DNA of 64,000 bases from Pontibacter litorisediminis (GCF_029360645.1 NZ_JARDUA010000004.1:124001-188000); one strand, 5' to 3'; positions 25,351 to 35,166 are shown, numbered from the stretch's first letter. The notes: a model not told the origin generated them from the letters alone. Numbers and translations are program-made.

Positions 25351-26580
25351 TTACTTGTTAGATCCGGCGTTAATCATGGCGCAACGGAAACCGATGGTAG
25401 CTGTTGAGGAATCCTGGGCCATGAAGCGGCGCGTGCCAGGAGACAGCCAGTAAGCCACGTCTTTCCAGGAACCGCCTTTGTACACACGAACCTCATCGCT
25501 CACCAGCGAGTGGTATCCTTCGCTAGAGTCGTAATTGGTTGCCTCGTCCAGGAAGCCGTCACGACGGAACGGGTTCAGGTCTTCCACATCCTGGAAAGAA
25601 AGCGGGCGGTACACATCCTGCACCCACTCGTTCACGTTACCGGCCATGTTGTACAGACCGAAATCGTTCGGAGGATAAGCGTAGATGTAATCAGTGATCA
25701 TGGCACCATCGTTCAGGGAACCTGCGATACCGGCGTAGTCACCGCGGCCACGCTTGAAGTTAGCCATGAACTTACCCATTTGCTTGCCATACGGGTTACG
25801 CACCTGGTGGCCATCCCAAGGGTAGAGACGGCGGTTGTTCTGGTTCTCGTCTTCAGTATACTGCGTGCCGATCATGGCCTGGGCTGCGTACTCCCACTCA
25901 GCCTCCGTTGGGAGACGGTAGTTCGGCAACACGTAGCCAGATTCGATAGAAGGCTTCTCTCCTTCAGTGGCTTCCTCACCGCCTCCGCGGCCAAACAAGC
26001 CTCTTCTTTTGCCACCGCCGCTAGCCTGCTGGGCAAGAATCTGGTTCACCTTGTTGGTACGCCATACAGCGAAGTCATTAGCCTGCAGCCAGCTCACACC
26101 CACTACCGGGAAGAAGCGGAAACCTGGGTAACGCAGGTAATACGTCACGTAAGGGTCGTTGAAAGACAGTTGCTGCGACCAAACAGTTGTATCTGGCAGG
26201 GCAGCCTGGTATACTTCCGGCAGCGAGTCGCGCTTCAGGTCGTGCAGGTACTCCAGCCAGTGGATGTTGGCCACCTCTGTTTCATCCATATAAAAAGAGG
26301 CCACCGTCACGGTGCGCTCCACGTTGTCGCGCGTCATGGCAATATCCTCCTCCATTGAGCCAAGCACCGTACGGCCACCCTCGATAAAGATCAGGCCCGG
26401 GCCCTGCGGGAACTCCGCATAATCGGCAACATCAAAAGCATCTTCATCTTCGCCGTATTCAGCGCCAGTGGCAGAGCTGTAAGCGCCTGGGTCTGTGCTG
26501 GTAGGCTGGCCACCCTTACCACAGGCAGTAAGCAGCATGCCTCCCACAACCGCAGCCGATAAATACTTGATTAACTTCAT
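25351..26580 (-). CDS. gldJ: Gliding motility lipoprotein GldJ-like (FGE/SUMF1 fold)
   Basis: 409 residues from the ATG at 26580, chosen because it begins MKLIKYLSAAVVGGMLLTAC, a lipoprotein signal with lipidated Cys. The rest is a formylglycine-generating-enzyme fold: GPGLIFIEGGRTVLGSMEED, SFYMDETEVANIHWLEYLHD, YPGFRFFPVVGVSWLQANDF, NYRLPTEAEWEYAAQ, then the closing VYKGGSWKDVAYWLSPGTRR. The order and wording (D-E-T-E-V-x-N-x-x-x-x-E-Y-L, ALPDTTVW) fit GldJ rather than GldK. In Flavobacterium GldJ is an outer-membrane lipoprotein needed for gliding and type IX secretion. A Gly/Arg-rich insert near residue 205 looks disordered. porP/sprF lies directly upstream. Confidence 0.8.
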   Translation of the reverse strand: MKLIKYLSAAVVGGMLLTACGKGGQPTSTDPGAYSSATGAEYGEDEDAFDVADYAEFPQGPGLIFIEGGRTVLGSMEEDIAMTRDNVERTVTVASFYMDETEVANIHWLEYLHDLKRDSLPEVYQAALPDTTVWSQQLSFNDPYVTYYLRYPGFRFFPVVGVSWLQANDFAVWRTNKVNQILAQQASGGGKRRGLFGRGGGEEATEGEKPSIESGYVLPNYRLPTEAEWEYAAQAMIGTQYTEDENQNNRRLYPWDGHQVRNPYGKQMGKFMANFKRGRGDYAGIAGSLNDGAMITDYIYAYPPNDFGLYNMAGNVNEWVQDVYRPLSFQDVEDLNPFRRDGFLDEATNYDSSEGYHSLVSDEVRVYKGGSWKDVAYWLSPGTRRFMAQDSSTATIGFRCAMINAGSNK

Positions 26581-26643
26581 AAAATAGTACCTAATTAAGA
26601 TAAGGTTCTTGTAACGTAGATTAATGTGCAATTATAAATAATA

Positions 26644-27663
26644 TTAGAATGCCGGACAAACAATGCTTCTGTTAATTTTGCTGCTCAAGCGGCTTCTAAA
26701 CAAATTGTTAAAGTCTACCCGTTCCAAAACAAGCGAAACCTCGTTCGTGCCGCCCATTTCCCTGCTTATTCCCTGCAGCCCCACATCATGGCTAAACCCA
26801 ACCCTAAACTGCCTCAGCTGCAGGCCTGCCAATAGGGACAAGGATTGGTCTTGGTTAGTTCCCCCAACCACTGGTACTCCTTTATATATTATCCCAAACG
26901 TCAGGGGTGTGTATTTAGTATACAGGCCCAAATCTAATTTTTTAGAACTTTGCTGATGTATGAAGGTGGCGGTGGGCGTAAAGCTAAGCTCAAAAAACTG
27001 TCCTTGCTCTTCGTAGGAGCGGGCGTAAAATTTATACCCTGCGATGGCCGTAAAGCGCAGCGGCAGCTCAGTTTCCTGGTTCAGGTTATAGGTTGGCTGG
27101 TTCAGGTGCGCAGCGGTAAGCCCGGCCCAAAACTGATCGGAGTAAAGCAGGCCGCCCACGGTGAAGTCGATATAAGTGTTTGGGTTGAACTCGTTTACCT
27201 CTGCCGACCTCACGGCTACCATGCCGTTGTCTGAGAGCTGGTCTCCAAACACCAGGTTGTCGAAGTCCAGGTTGAGGCGGGCTATACTTGCCTGCAGGCC
27301 CGCCGACATGGCCCAGCTGTCGCTGATGTTGGTGTGGTAGGCATAGCCCAGCCCGGCCTGCAGTTTCTTTAGGCCGCCCACGCCGGCACGGTCCTGCTGC
27401 AGCAGCAGGCTGATTGCACTTTTCGAATCAGGCAGGCGCAGGTCGGCGGAGAGGGAGTTGGTGATAAAGGAGCCGTTGAGCGAGGGCCACTGCTTGCGGT
27501 GCGAGAGCCCCACGCCCCAGCTGTGGTCTAGTCCGGCAAAGGCCGGGTTCAGGTACAGGCGGTTGGCATACTGCTGCGTGTGCTGCACATCCTGGGCCAT
27601 GGCAAGGGCGGCGCACAGGCAGGCGATGCACAGCAGCATTATCTTTTTTAAACCAGTGCCCAT
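26644..27663 (-). CDS. PorP/SprF-family type IX secretion membrane protein
   Basis: 339 residues. The signal peptide ends ALAMAQ, followed by the PorP/SprF opening HTQQYANRLYLNPAFAGLDH with GLSHRKQWPSLNGSF. Alternating beta strands to the C terminus suggest a 14-strand outer-membrane barrel. PorP/SprF proteins assist secretion or surface attachment of particular type IX substrates. It precedes the gldJ-type gene by 63 bases on the same strand, a likely operon. The protein ends with a Cys-containing INRSIVCPAF rather than the usual aromatic residue. Confidence 0.9.
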   Translation of the reverse strand: MGTGLKKIMLLCIACLCAALAMAQDVQHTQQYANRLYLNPAFAGLDHSWGVGLSHRKQWPSLNGSFITNSLSADLRLPDSKSAISLLLQQDRAGVGGLKKLQAGLGYAYHTNISDSWAMSAGLQASIARLNLDFDNLVFGDQLSDNGMVAVRSAEVNEFNPNTYIDFTVGGLLYSDQFWAGLTAAHLNQPTYNLNQETELPLRFTAIAGYKFYARSYEEQGQFFELSFTPTATFIHQQSSKKLDLGLYTKYTPLTFGIIYKGVPVVGGTNQDQSLSLLAGLQLRQFRVGFSHDVGLQGISREMGGTNEVSLVLERVDFNNLFRSRLSSKINRSIVCPAF

Positions 27664-27806
27664 TCGTTACAATTTATGCTTTAAGATGCTGTTTAATTAA
27701 GTTACAAGCGTAGGCCTAGAACCAAAGTATAAAAACAGCACGATTTTAGCTATAAAATCTATAGCTTAGCTTTTACATCCGTAAACTACCAAAACTACTA
27801 CGACTC

Positions 27807-30800
27807 ATGAAAAAAGTAGCCATTGGCTTTTTTATCTTTCTGGCCCTGCTGCTCGCTGCGGCGGTGCTGGTGCCGGTTATCTTCAAGGACAAGATTAAAC
27901 TTGCACTAGACCAGCAGATCGCAGAAAACATAGACGCGCAGGTGTTATACGAGACAGACGATGTGAGTTTGTCGCTGCTGCGCGATTTCCCGAACCTCTC
28001 GCTGGGCGTGGAGAACCTCACCGTGGTAGGCGTAGACTCCTTCGCCACCGACACCCTGGCCCGCATCCCCTCCTTCCGGATGGGGCTGAACCTGTTCAGC
28101 GTTTTCGGGGATGAGCTGAAGGTGAACTCCATCACCCTGGAAGAGCCGGTGATACGCCTGCTGGTGCTCAAGAGCGGCAAAGCCAACTGGGATATCATGA
28201 AGGAAGACACCACCGCCGCCGCAGAGACCGATACCACCGCCTCCGACTTTAACATGGCCATAAAAGGCTGGCAGGTAAACAACGGCACCATTTTCTACGA
28301 CGACCTGAGCATTCCGTTTGGCTTTGCGGCCTATAACGTGCAGCACAGCGGCAGCGGCGATTTTGAGAAGGATGTATTCGATATGGAGTCAAAGACCACT
28401 GCCGAGCGCTTTGTGATGACGTACGACGGTGCCAATTACCTGGAGAACGCCCGCCTGAACGCCGACGTGACCATGGCCATGGACCTGAACCAGTCGCTGT
28501 ATACATTTAAAGACAATAACATCCGCATCAATGAGTTCCCGTTCAAGTTTGATGGCACTATCTTGATGCCGGACGAGGCCATTGACTTTGACCTGACCTT
28601 TAGCGCGACCGAGACAGACTTCCGCAATGTGCTGTCGGTGGTGCCGGGCATGTACAGCGAGGAGTTCGAGAATATCAAAACAGAAGGCAAGCTGAGCTTT
28701 GACGGCTATTTCAAGGGCCGTATGATCGACACGCTGATGCCGGGCTATGGCGTGGATTTGAAGGTGATGGAGGGCTTCTTTAAGTATCCGGACCTGCCGG
28801 AGGCCGCCCGCAACATCAACGTAGACATGAGCGTGGCCAGCAAGGATGGCACGCCGCAGAACACCAACATCAACATCCGCCAGTTCCATATGGACCTGGG
28901 CAAGAACCCGATTGACGCCCGCGTAGTGATAAACGGCTTAGAGACGATGCAGGTGGACGGCAACGTGAAGGCAAACGTGGACCTGGCTGAGCTGACCAAA
29001 GTATACCCGGTGGAGGGCATGACCCTGCGCGGCCTGCTGAAGGTGGACGCCGATGCCAAGGGCACTTACTCTGAAACCAGTATGCCCGTGATCGATGCTG
29101 ACCTGAACCTGACCAACGGCTATATCAAGTCCAAAGATTTCCCGGCGCCGATCCAGCACCTGAACATGGTGACGAACGTGCGCAACACTACCGGCAACAC
29201 CGACGACACCCGCATCAACATCGAGCGCTTCAACATGAACCTAGACGGCGAGCCGCTGGAAGGGCGCATGCTCATTACAGGTATAGACAAACCGGCCTTC
29301 GACGGGCGCATCAAAGGAATACTGGACCTGACGAAGCTGACGAAAATCTTCCCGCAGGAGGGCATGACGGTGTCTGGCCGTATTACCGCCGATGTGGCTG
29401 CCAAAGGAAAGCTAAGCGACATCGAGGCCGAGAAGTATAACAACGTGACGGCAAACGGCACCATGGCCATCAATAACCTGAGCTATGTGAGCACCGATAT
29501 GCCGCAGGGCATCAAGATCGCCAAGGCCAACGCCACGTTCAATAACGAGCGCGTGAACCTGCAGAACATGAGCGGCCACCTGGGCAAAAGCGATTTCCAG
29601 GCAAGCGGCACGGTGTCGAATTATATTGGCTATGCCCTGGCCGATGACCAGCCGCTGCGCGGTAGCTTCAACATCAACTCTAATAATTTCGATGTGAACG
29701 AGTGGATGGTGGATGATGATGGGGCCCCTGCCGATGCATCTACGGAGGGTGTGGTAGAGGTGCCGGCCAACCTCGACCTGGCGCTGAACATAGACGCCAG
29801 GCAGGTGCTGTACTCTAACCTGAAGCTGAACAATGTGAGCGGGCAGGTGCAGGTGAAGGACCAGGTGGCGAGGCTGAACAAAGTAACCTTCAACACCCTG
29901 GGCGGCACCTTTGCCACCAGCGGCAGCTACAGCACGCAGAACCTGCAGAAGCCGTTGTTCGACATGAAGCTGGACATCCAGAACCTGGGCTTCAAGGAAG
30001 CCTTTAGCTCCTTTAACACAGTGCAGGCCTTTGCCCCTATCGCGGCGCTGCTGGATGGGAAGTTCAGCACCAACTTCGCCTTTGCCGGTGAGCTTGGCCA
30101 GGATATGGTACCGGTTTTCCAGACGCTGGACGGCACGGGCGTGATAAAAGTGCTGCGTGCCGCCGTGCGTGATGTGCCGGTGGTGGAGAAGATCAGCAAC
30201 CTAACCAACTTAAAGGAGCTGCAAAACTTTGTGATCGAGAACAAGATGATCGATGCCCAGATTGTGGATGGCAAGCTGGTGGTGAAGCCGTTTAACCTGA
30301 ACATCGGGGACATTAACATGTCGGTGGGCGGAAGCACCGCCGCAAGTGGCAACATGGACTTTACCACTGCCCTGAACGTGCCAACTGGCAAAGTGGGGCA
30401 ACAGCTCGGCTCCAAGCTGTCGGGCATACTGGGAGCCAACCAAAACCTGGTGAACACGGAGCGCGTGACGCTGAACCTGAGCGTAGGCGGCACCTTTAAG
30501 GACCCTAAGGTAGCGCTGGCGGGAGGTTCTGTAAAAGAGAAGGCTGCCGAAGTGGTAGAGAATGTGGTGCAGGAGAAACTGAACGTGGTGAAGCAGCAGG
30601 CCGATGCGCGCAAGCAGCAACTGCAGGATAGCGTAAACGCCGAGGTAGACCGCCGCAAGCAGGAGTTAGAGCGCAAAGCCCAGGAGGAACTGGAGAAGAA
30701 ACGCCGGGAGGCGGAGCAGCAGATACAGAAGCAGGCCACCGATAAGGTGGGAGGCTTCCTGAAGCAGATCACCAAGCCGAAGACGACCACACCCGCGGAT

Positions 30801-30818
30801 ACCACCAAGAATCAGTAG
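27807..30818 (+). CDS. AsmA-like family protein (1003 aa)
   Basis: One N-terminal membrane helix (residues 4-26) precedes a long periplasmic protein of repeating beta strands. LSLGVENLTVVGVDSFATDT, SFRMGLNLFSVFGDELKVNS and SKDFPAPIQHLNMVTNVRNT show the repeated AsmA/DUF748-like strand pattern. A C-terminal AsmA-type unit (DKPLRG.., NLKELQNFVIENKMI) is followed by a Lys/Glu/Gln coiled-coil tail from about 905. AsmA-like proteins bridge inner and outer membranes and are thought to move phospholipids. The assignment to that role is by family only. It is divergent from porP with a 143-base gap. Confidence 0.85.
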   Translation: MKKVAIGFFIFLALLLAAAVLVPVIFKDKIKLALDQQIAENIDAQVLYETDDVSLSLLRDFPNLSLGVENLTVVGVDSFATDTLARIPSFRMGLNLFSVFGDELKVNSITLEEPVIRLLVLKSGKANWDIMKEDTTAAAETDTTASDFNMAIKGWQVNNGTIFYDDLSIPFGFAAYNVQHSGSGDFEKDVFDMESKTTAERFVMTYDGANYLENARLNADVTMAMDLNQSLYTFKDNNIRINEFPFKFDGTILMPDEAIDFDLTFSATETDFRNVLSVVPGMYSEEFENIKTEGKLSFDGYFKGRMIDTLMPGYGVDLKVMEGFFKYPDLPEAARNINVDMSVASKDGTPQNTNINIRQFHMDLGKNPIDARVVINGLETMQVDGNVKANVDLAELTKVYPVEGMTLRGLLKVDADAKGTYSETSMPVIDADLNLTNGYIKSKDFPAPIQHLNMVTNVRNTTGNTDDTRINIERFNMNLDGEPLEGRMLITGIDKPAFDGRIKGILDLTKLTKIFPQEGMTVSGRITADVAAKGKLSDIEAEKYNNVTANGTMAINNLSYVSTDMPQGIKIAKANATFNNERVNLQNMSGHLGKSDFQASGTVSNYIGYALADDQPLRGSFNINSNNFDVNEWMVDDDGAPADASTEGVVEVPANLDLALNIDARQVLYSNLKLNNVSGQVQVKDQVARLNKVTFNTLGGTFATSGSYSTQNLQKPLFDMKLDIQNLGFKEAFSSFNTVQAFAPIAALLDGKFSTNFAFAGELGQDMVPVFQTLDGTGVIKVLRAAVRDVPVVEKISNLTNLKELQNFVIENKMIDAQIVDGKLVVKPFNLNIGDINMSVGGSTAASGNMDFTTALNVPTGKVGQQLGSKLSGILGANQNLVNTERVTLNLSVGGTFKDPKVALAGGSVKEKAAEVVENVVQEKLNVVKQQADARKQQLQDSVNAEVDRRKQELERKAQEELEKKRREAEQQIQKQATDKVGGFLKQITKPKTTTPADTTKNQ

Positions 30819-30865
30819 CAAGTTTTTTAAAGTATAAAACCGCTGGGAAATCAGCGTTTTAGCAT

Positions 30866-30907
30866 AAATCCAGCAGAAGAAGATGCTTCTGCTGGATTTT
30901 ATTTTTT
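30866..30907 (+). terminator. Terminator of the AsmA-like gene
   Basis: A 14-bp perfect stem (30866-30879 with 30886-30899), loop AAGATG, followed by a T run. Confidence 0.88.
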
Positions 30908-30988
30908 AAATGCTATATATTAAAGTGCAACTTTCCTCCGTTCAAGGATGTAAAAGGAGCTTTCCTGACAGCATAGTGTTTTAAACCA

Positions 30989-31798
30989 ATGCAATTCAAA
31001 ATGATGAAAAAGAAGTTTTTTCTCCCTTTACTGCTGAGCGGGTTGATAGGATTCAGCTCATGCGACAGCAACGACGACAACGGCACGGGCACTGCCCGCA
31101 TGGAGGTGCGCATGACCGATGCCCCCGGCGACTATGAAGAGGTAAACGTGGAGATTAAGTCGGTGCAGATACACCGGGAAGAAGGTGATACAGAGGATGG
31201 CTGGGTAACGCTGGACGAAATCAACCCGGGCGTTTACAACCTGCTGGACTTTGCCAACGGCAGGGATACCTTGCTGGCCAGCGCGGAGCTGCCGGTGGGC
31301 CACATCTCCCAAATCAGGCTTGTGTTGGGCGATAACAACACGGTGAAGCTGAAGAACGGTGAGGTGATAAACCTGAAAACGCCAAGCGGCCAGACTTCTG
31401 GCCTAAAGCTGCAGCTTGATGCCCACCTGGAGGACGACGTGACTTACATGGTGCTGCTCGACTTCGACGCAGCCAGATCAGTGGTGCCGAAAGGCAACGG
31501 GGGCTATAACCTGAAACCGGTGATCCGTACCATCACGCAGGCCATTGCCGGTGGTATCAAGGGAACAGTAACTCCGGCAGAGTACAAGCCGGCCATTTAC
31601 GTCATCTCTGCTGCCAACGATACCATAGGCGGTTATGCAAGCGACAACGGCGACTTCCTGATCAAAGGTGTGCCAGCCGGCACTTACAGAGTGGAGTTCA
31701 TCACAGAGTATGGTGAGCACAACAAAACCGTCGAAAACGTGAGCGTGTCGCAGGACCAGATCAAGGATTTGGGCGTGGTAGTGCTGCCGCAGGAGTAG
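30989..31798 (+). CDS. DUF4382 lipoprotein
   Basis: 269 residues. The start could also be one of two ATGs at 31001 or 31004, which gives MKKKFFLPLLLSGLIGFSSC, a compact lipoprotein signal. After the lipidated Cys, MEVRMTDAPGDYEEVNVEIK and VQIHREEG are the DUF4382 signature, with GVYNLLDFANGRDTLLAS and PVGHISQIRLVLG following. The last 80 residues form a carboxypeptidase-regulatory-like beta domain (GGIKGTVTPAEYKPAIYVIS). DUF4382 proteins are surface or periplasmic, with no known activity. Confidence 0.88.
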   Translation: MQFKMMKKKFFLPLLLSGLIGFSSCDSNDDNGTGTARMEVRMTDAPGDYEEVNVEIKSVQIHREEGDTEDGWVTLDEINPGVYNLLDFANGRDTLLASAELPVGHISQIRLVLGDNNTVKLKNGEVINLKTPSGQTSGLKLQLDAHLEDDVTYMVLLDFDAARSVVPKGNGGYNLKPVIRTITQAIAGGIKGTVTPAEYKPAIYVISAANDTIGGYASDNGDFLIKGVPAGTYRVEFITEYGEHNKTVENVSVSQDQIKDLGVVVLPQE

Positions 31799-31835
31799 TA
31801 TCCCGGACAAAAGACCATTTAACAAAGGACAAAAG

Positions 31836-31875
31836 AAAAGGAGCTTCTCTATTCGGGAAGCTCCTTTTCTTTGTT
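31836..31875 (+). terminator. Terminator of the DUF4382 gene
   Basis: Stem AAAAGGAGCTTC / GAAGCTCCTTTT (12 bp) with a 9-base loop, then CTTTGTTTT. A second small hairpin, GGTGGGTTTACCCACC, lies just downstream. Confidence 0.8.
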
Positions 31876-31971
31876 TTAGGGAAGGTGGGTTTACCCACCC
31901 TCGAACTCTCCCCGGAGGGAGCATTTATACTTGTTCTTTTGTCCTTTGTCTAAAAGTCCTTCGTCAAATAC

Positions 31972-32448
31972 CTAATAGACCTGCCCCATCAGCTCGCGCA
32001 CGTAGGTCACGTAGTCGGTGTTGGGAGGGGTGTGGCCGTTCTTGCGCAGGTCGGTGGCAACCTGGGCGCGGTGGTACGTGGCGTGGTTAAAGGCGTGCGT
32101 CAGGATGTCTAGCACGCGGGTGCTGTACTTGTGGCCCTGGCTGTTGGTGTAGTCGATCAGGCGGTTGAACTCGGCTTCGTCTGAGTCAGCTACCAGTTCA
32201 GCGATTTTATAAGATGCATACTCGTGCAGTTTCTTCAGTTCTTCCAGCGTGTGCTCCTGCCATACTTTAACAGGGCTCTCAGTGCCAGTGATGCGGGCGA
32301 TCCAAATGGCCTGGGCGTTCAGGGCGTGGCTGAACAGGCGGGCTGCGTTGGCGGGCACCTCAGGCAGGCTGCTGAATACATCCAGCATCGTCTTGTTTGC
32401 CCAGATATTATACTCTGATAGGTTTTTCAGTACGTCGTTTCCGGTCAT
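31972..32448 (-). CDS. DinB family protein
   Basis: 158 residues forming the DinB four-helix bundle: an N-terminal YNIWANKTMLDVF helix, LFSHALNAQAIWIARITG with the first metal His, and DILTHAFNHATYHRAQVATD with the H-x-x-x-H pair. DinB/YfiT-like proteins are metal-dependent, and several are thiol-dependent S-transferases (bacillithiol-linked in Firmicutes). The substrate here is unknown. It is six bases downstream of the DUF6970 gene on the same strand. Confidence 0.9.
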   Translation of the reverse strand: MTGNDVLKNLSEYNIWANKTMLDVFSSLPEVPANAARLFSHALNAQAIWIARITGTESPVKVWQEHTLEELKKLHEYASYKIAELVADSDEAEFNRLIDYTNSQGHKYSTRVLDILTHAFNHATYHRAQVATDLRKNGHTPPNTDYVTYVRELMGQVY

Positions 32449-32453
32449 GATTG

Positions 32454-32855
32454 TTAACTTTCTCTATTATCTTCCCAAACTAAAGTCTCGTTGTGGCGCT
32501 GCTCAAAAAAGTCGGGGCAACGGCCGTCTCCCCTCCCTGTTATGCCGCCGTCGGGCTCACAAAGTATGTTTCCCTGGGCGTCGAACAGCTGGCCCGGCAC
32601 ATCGCAGCAGCGGCCGGTGAGGTAGTATACCTCCTGCCCCAGGTACGTGTAGCGGTAGATCTTGGCCGGCGGGTTAGATGGCTCCTCCAGCTTCAGCTCC
32701 CCGATCAGCTTGGTAAGCCAGGAAGGGTTTTCCTGCGTGGCCGCCGCGGCTGTTGAGCTGCTGCCAGGTGAGCAGGCCGTGACAGTGATGGCCACGGCAA
32801 GTGCCGCAACCCATACGCTGACTCTGGCCAGCAGGCTGTGTCGGTTTTTTCTCAT
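32454..32855 (-). CDS. DUF6970 lipoprotein
   Basis: 133 residues. The signal MRKNRHSLLARVSVWVAALA runs into VTVTAC-type lipobox sequence (AITVTAC). The mature domain carries NPPAKIYRYTYLGQEVYYLT, GRCCDVPGQLFDAQGN and CEPDGGITGRGDGRCPDFF, the pattern of the small DUF6970 family. The CC pair and two further Cys suggest disulphides in the periplasm. The gene probably shares a transcript with dinB, five bases downstream. Confidence 0.8.
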   Translation of the reverse strand: MRKNRHSLLARVSVWVAALAVAITVTACSPGSSSTAAAATQENPSWLTKLIGELKLEEPSNPPAKIYRYTYLGQEVYYLTGRCCDVPGQLFDAQGNILCEPDGGITGRGDGRCPDFFEQRHNETLVWEDNRES

Positions 32856-32958
32856 AGGCGGCGCAAGTTATTCATTTTTGCTGAAGGATCGTATGTCGCG
32901 ACATTGGTTTGTGCATGAAATGCGGCGGAAAGGGTAACTTATACTTACGGATGCGCGC

Positions 32959-33339
32959 CTAAAAGTATACTTCGGCAAGCGCGAGCAGGTACGGCAGGAA
33001 GATGATGGTGCCGATAACGGCCGCTGCCATGGCGGCTACCAGCACGGCGCCCGCGGCCAGGTCCTTGGCTTTCCCGGCCAGCTGATGGAACTCCGGGGAC
33101 ACCAGGTTCACCACGGTCTCGATGGCCGTGTTCAGAATCTCTGCCGTTATCACCAGGCCCATGCTCCCCACGAGCAGGCACCACTCTGTTTTAGTGACAC
33201 CCAAGGCCAGCCCCAGCCCCACCACGCCCAGTGCCGACAGGATGTGCAGGCGCATGTGCGGCTCCGAGCGCACGGCGGCGTTTATCCCCCGGAAGGCAAA
33301 CTTAAAGCTGTTGTAACGTTTCTTAAAGTAGGTGCGCAT
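32959..33339 (-). CDS. dgkA: Diacylglycerol kinase / undecaprenol kinase family protein
   Basis: 126 residues from the ATG at 33339; the frame also opens with TTG at 33348. Three membrane helices are present. The catalytic signature EILNTAIETVVNLVSPEFHQ and KAKDLAAGAVLVAA match the Gram-positive/Bacteroidota DgkA group, in which the lipid substrate is usually undecaprenol. It would recycle or phosphorylate the isoprenoid carrier used in wall and O-antigen synthesis at the inner membrane. Confidence 0.92.
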   Translation of the reverse strand: MRTYFKKRYNSFKFAFRGINAAVRSEPHMRLHILSALGVVGLGLALGVTKTEWCLLVGSMGLVITAEILNTAIETVVNLVSPEFHQLAGKAKDLAAGAVLVAAMAAAVIGTIIFLPYLLALAEVYF

Positions 33340-33452
33340 TTGTACCAAGGCTTACGGCAGACTAAGTTAACGGGGTTTTGCGAAAGAGCGTGCACCTGTG
33401 GCTGATCTTTGCCTGTGGCCTGTCCAGAAAAGAGAAATAAAGTATAAAATAT

Positions 33453-34121
33453 ATGGCCCTTCCAGCGCTTGATGCACAAGTACCCGAAAGAACAGAGACA
33501 GCCACCCTTGCGATGGGCTGTTTCTGGCGCCCCGATGCGCTTTTCGGAAGTATAAACGGGGTGATTAGCACGAGGGTAGGCTACGCGAGCGGCAACACGG
33601 ACAATCCATCCTACTGGCAACTGGCAGACCACATCGAAAGCGTGCAGCTGGAGTATGACCCCGCTATAGTTAGTTATGAGCACCTGCTGCAGGTGTTCTT
33701 CTCCAGCCACACCCCCACCCGCACGCCCTGGAAGCGGCAGTATGCCTCCGCCATGTTTTACCACAGCCCCGACCAGGAGAGGCAGGCACACCAGGCAAAG
33801 GAGCAGCTGGAGGCAAGGGCCGGGCAAAACGTGTTTACGGAGATAGGCCCGTACAAAGATTTTTACCTGGCCGAGGCGCGCCACCAAAAGTATAAGCTGC
33901 AGCGGCAGCCAGCGCTGTGGGTGGAGTTTGAGGAGATGTACCCAGACTTCAATGACCGCATCAGCTCCACGGCTGCAGCAAGGGCAAACGCCTGCCTGTA
34001 TGGCTACGTCAGCAGAAAAGGGCTGGAAAAGGTAATCGGCAGCCTCGGCTTGTCGCCTGCTGCACAGCGGGTGCTGCTCCAAAAGGCCGCTGCGCCTGCA
34101 TTCATCAGCTGTGGGGGGTAA
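33453..34121 (+). CDS. msrA: Peptide-methionine (S)-S-oxide reductase MsrA
   Basis: 222 residues. The catalytic motif ATLAMGCFWRPDALFG contains Cys23. GVISTRVGYASGNTDNPSYW and YDPAIVSYEHLLQVFFSSHTP complete the MsrA fold. It reduces the S epimer of methionine sulfoxide using thioredoxin. The usual GCFWG(c/v)E becomes GCFWRPD here, so the conserved Glu is replaced by Asp. The Cys is followed later by NACLYGYVSRKG, where resolving cysteines may lie. There is no secretion signal, so it is cytosolic. Two MsrB proteins lie downstream on the opposite strand. Confidence 0.92.
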   Translation: MALPALDAQVPERTETATLAMGCFWRPDALFGSINGVISTRVGYASGNTDNPSYWQLADHIESVQLEYDPAIVSYEHLLQVFFSSHTPTRTPWKRQYASAMFYHSPDQERQAHQAKEQLEARAGQNVFTEIGPYKDFYLAEARHQKYKLQRQPALWVEFEEMYPDFNDRISSTAAARANACLYGYVSRKGLEKVIGSLGLSPAAQRVLLQKAAAPAFISCGG

Positions 34122-34234
34122 GCAACTGTAGCCTGAAAATCAAAGTATAATATCTGCTTGCTTTATAACTAAATATTTAGTTTATTAACGATAAGTTTAG
34201 TTTATACTTCTGTCTCCTTTAAAAGCAAACTTAC

Positions 34235-35164
34235 ATGAAAAAGCCGTCTTACATCGCGCTCGTGCTCCTTAGTGGCCTCCTATGCTCCTGCGCAAAAGAT
34301 CTCTGCAACAGGCCGGTAACGATAGACAGAGTCGAGTTTACGAACAAGGCCGGTGAAAAGTATGACGAACAGTTCGGGCGGGTGAACAGCTGGTTTCTGC
34401 AGAAGATAAAGGCCCTGGAGACGGAGAAGCAGACCTTTCGGATTGATACGGTTGCCAAAAAACGCCACCACAAGTATAACCATACCTTGGTTGCCTCTCT
34501 GGAGGAACTGGAGGTGGATGACCGGCCGGGGCTGTACTACCAGCTGTACCTGAGGCCCAACAGCGGGATCGGGAAAATAAAAGGCCAGGTGCAGCACGAC
34601 ATCTACAACGAGCTAAAGCTTTATTCGCCGGAGCGTTCTTTCCTGAGCCATGGGCAGCAGTTTTACTCCGACAGCCTGGTGGCAGGGCCTTTTGCCAAGG
34701 TGATGCGGGTACAGGAGTTGCTGGAGCCTCTGAATGTAAGTGAGCCGGACATGCCCAGCTTCTCTATCGACAGCATTCGCTTTCCGAAGAGCTTTAAAAA
34801 GCGGCACAGGGAGTACATCACTAAACTGATGAATAACTCGATTGTGCTGATGCAGGAGCGGAATGCCGGCAGCAAGCTGAAACAAGGGATGCGCTTCAAC
34901 TATCACCCTAACTTCAAGGCCAAGGAAAAAAAGGTGTCGGCCACCTATACTCTAAACCTGCAAGTTGCGGAGGACCCTGTGGCAAACAAGATCACAGTGC
35001 ACATCAGCAGCCCCGGCTATACCCCGGAAAGGTGGCAATCCACGAAAGCTTCCTTTAACCGGAGAGACTTCTTAAAAGGGCACACCTACGAGGCGAATCA
35101 TTCGCTCCGCTTGCTGGCTCCCTCCTTTCTGAGCAGCCTTTACTACGCCAAACGGTTAAAATAA
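34235..35164 (+). CDS. Hypothetical lipoprotein in the Msr cluster (309 aa)
   Basis: I do not recognise this family. MKKPSYIALVLLSGLLCSC is a clear lipoprotein signal with Cys at 19. The mature part is basic, with no repeats or membrane helices. Landmarks are EFTNKAGEKYDEQFGRVNSW, YHPNFKAKEKKVSATYTLNL and ISSPGYTPERWQS. The C-terminal third looks beta-rich. It lies between msrA and the msrB genes, converging to within 3 bases of the first msrB stop, so the two are likely expressed from opposing promoters. No function is proposed. Confidence 0.7.
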   Translation: MKKPSYIALVLLSGLLCSCAKDLCNRPVTIDRVEFTNKAGEKYDEQFGRVNSWFLQKIKALETEKQTFRIDTVAKKRHHKYNHTLVASLEELEVDDRPGLYYQLYLRPNSGIGKIKGQVQHDIYNELKLYSPERSFLSHGQQFYSDSLVAGPFAKVMRVQELLEPLNVSEPDMPSFSIDSIRFPKSFKKRHREYITKLMNNSIVLMQERNAGSKLKQGMRFNYHPNFKAKEKKVSATYTLNLQVAEDPVANKITVHISSPGYTPERWQSTKASFNRRDFLKGHTYEANHSLRLLAPSFLSSLYYAKRLK

Positions 35165-35166
35165 CG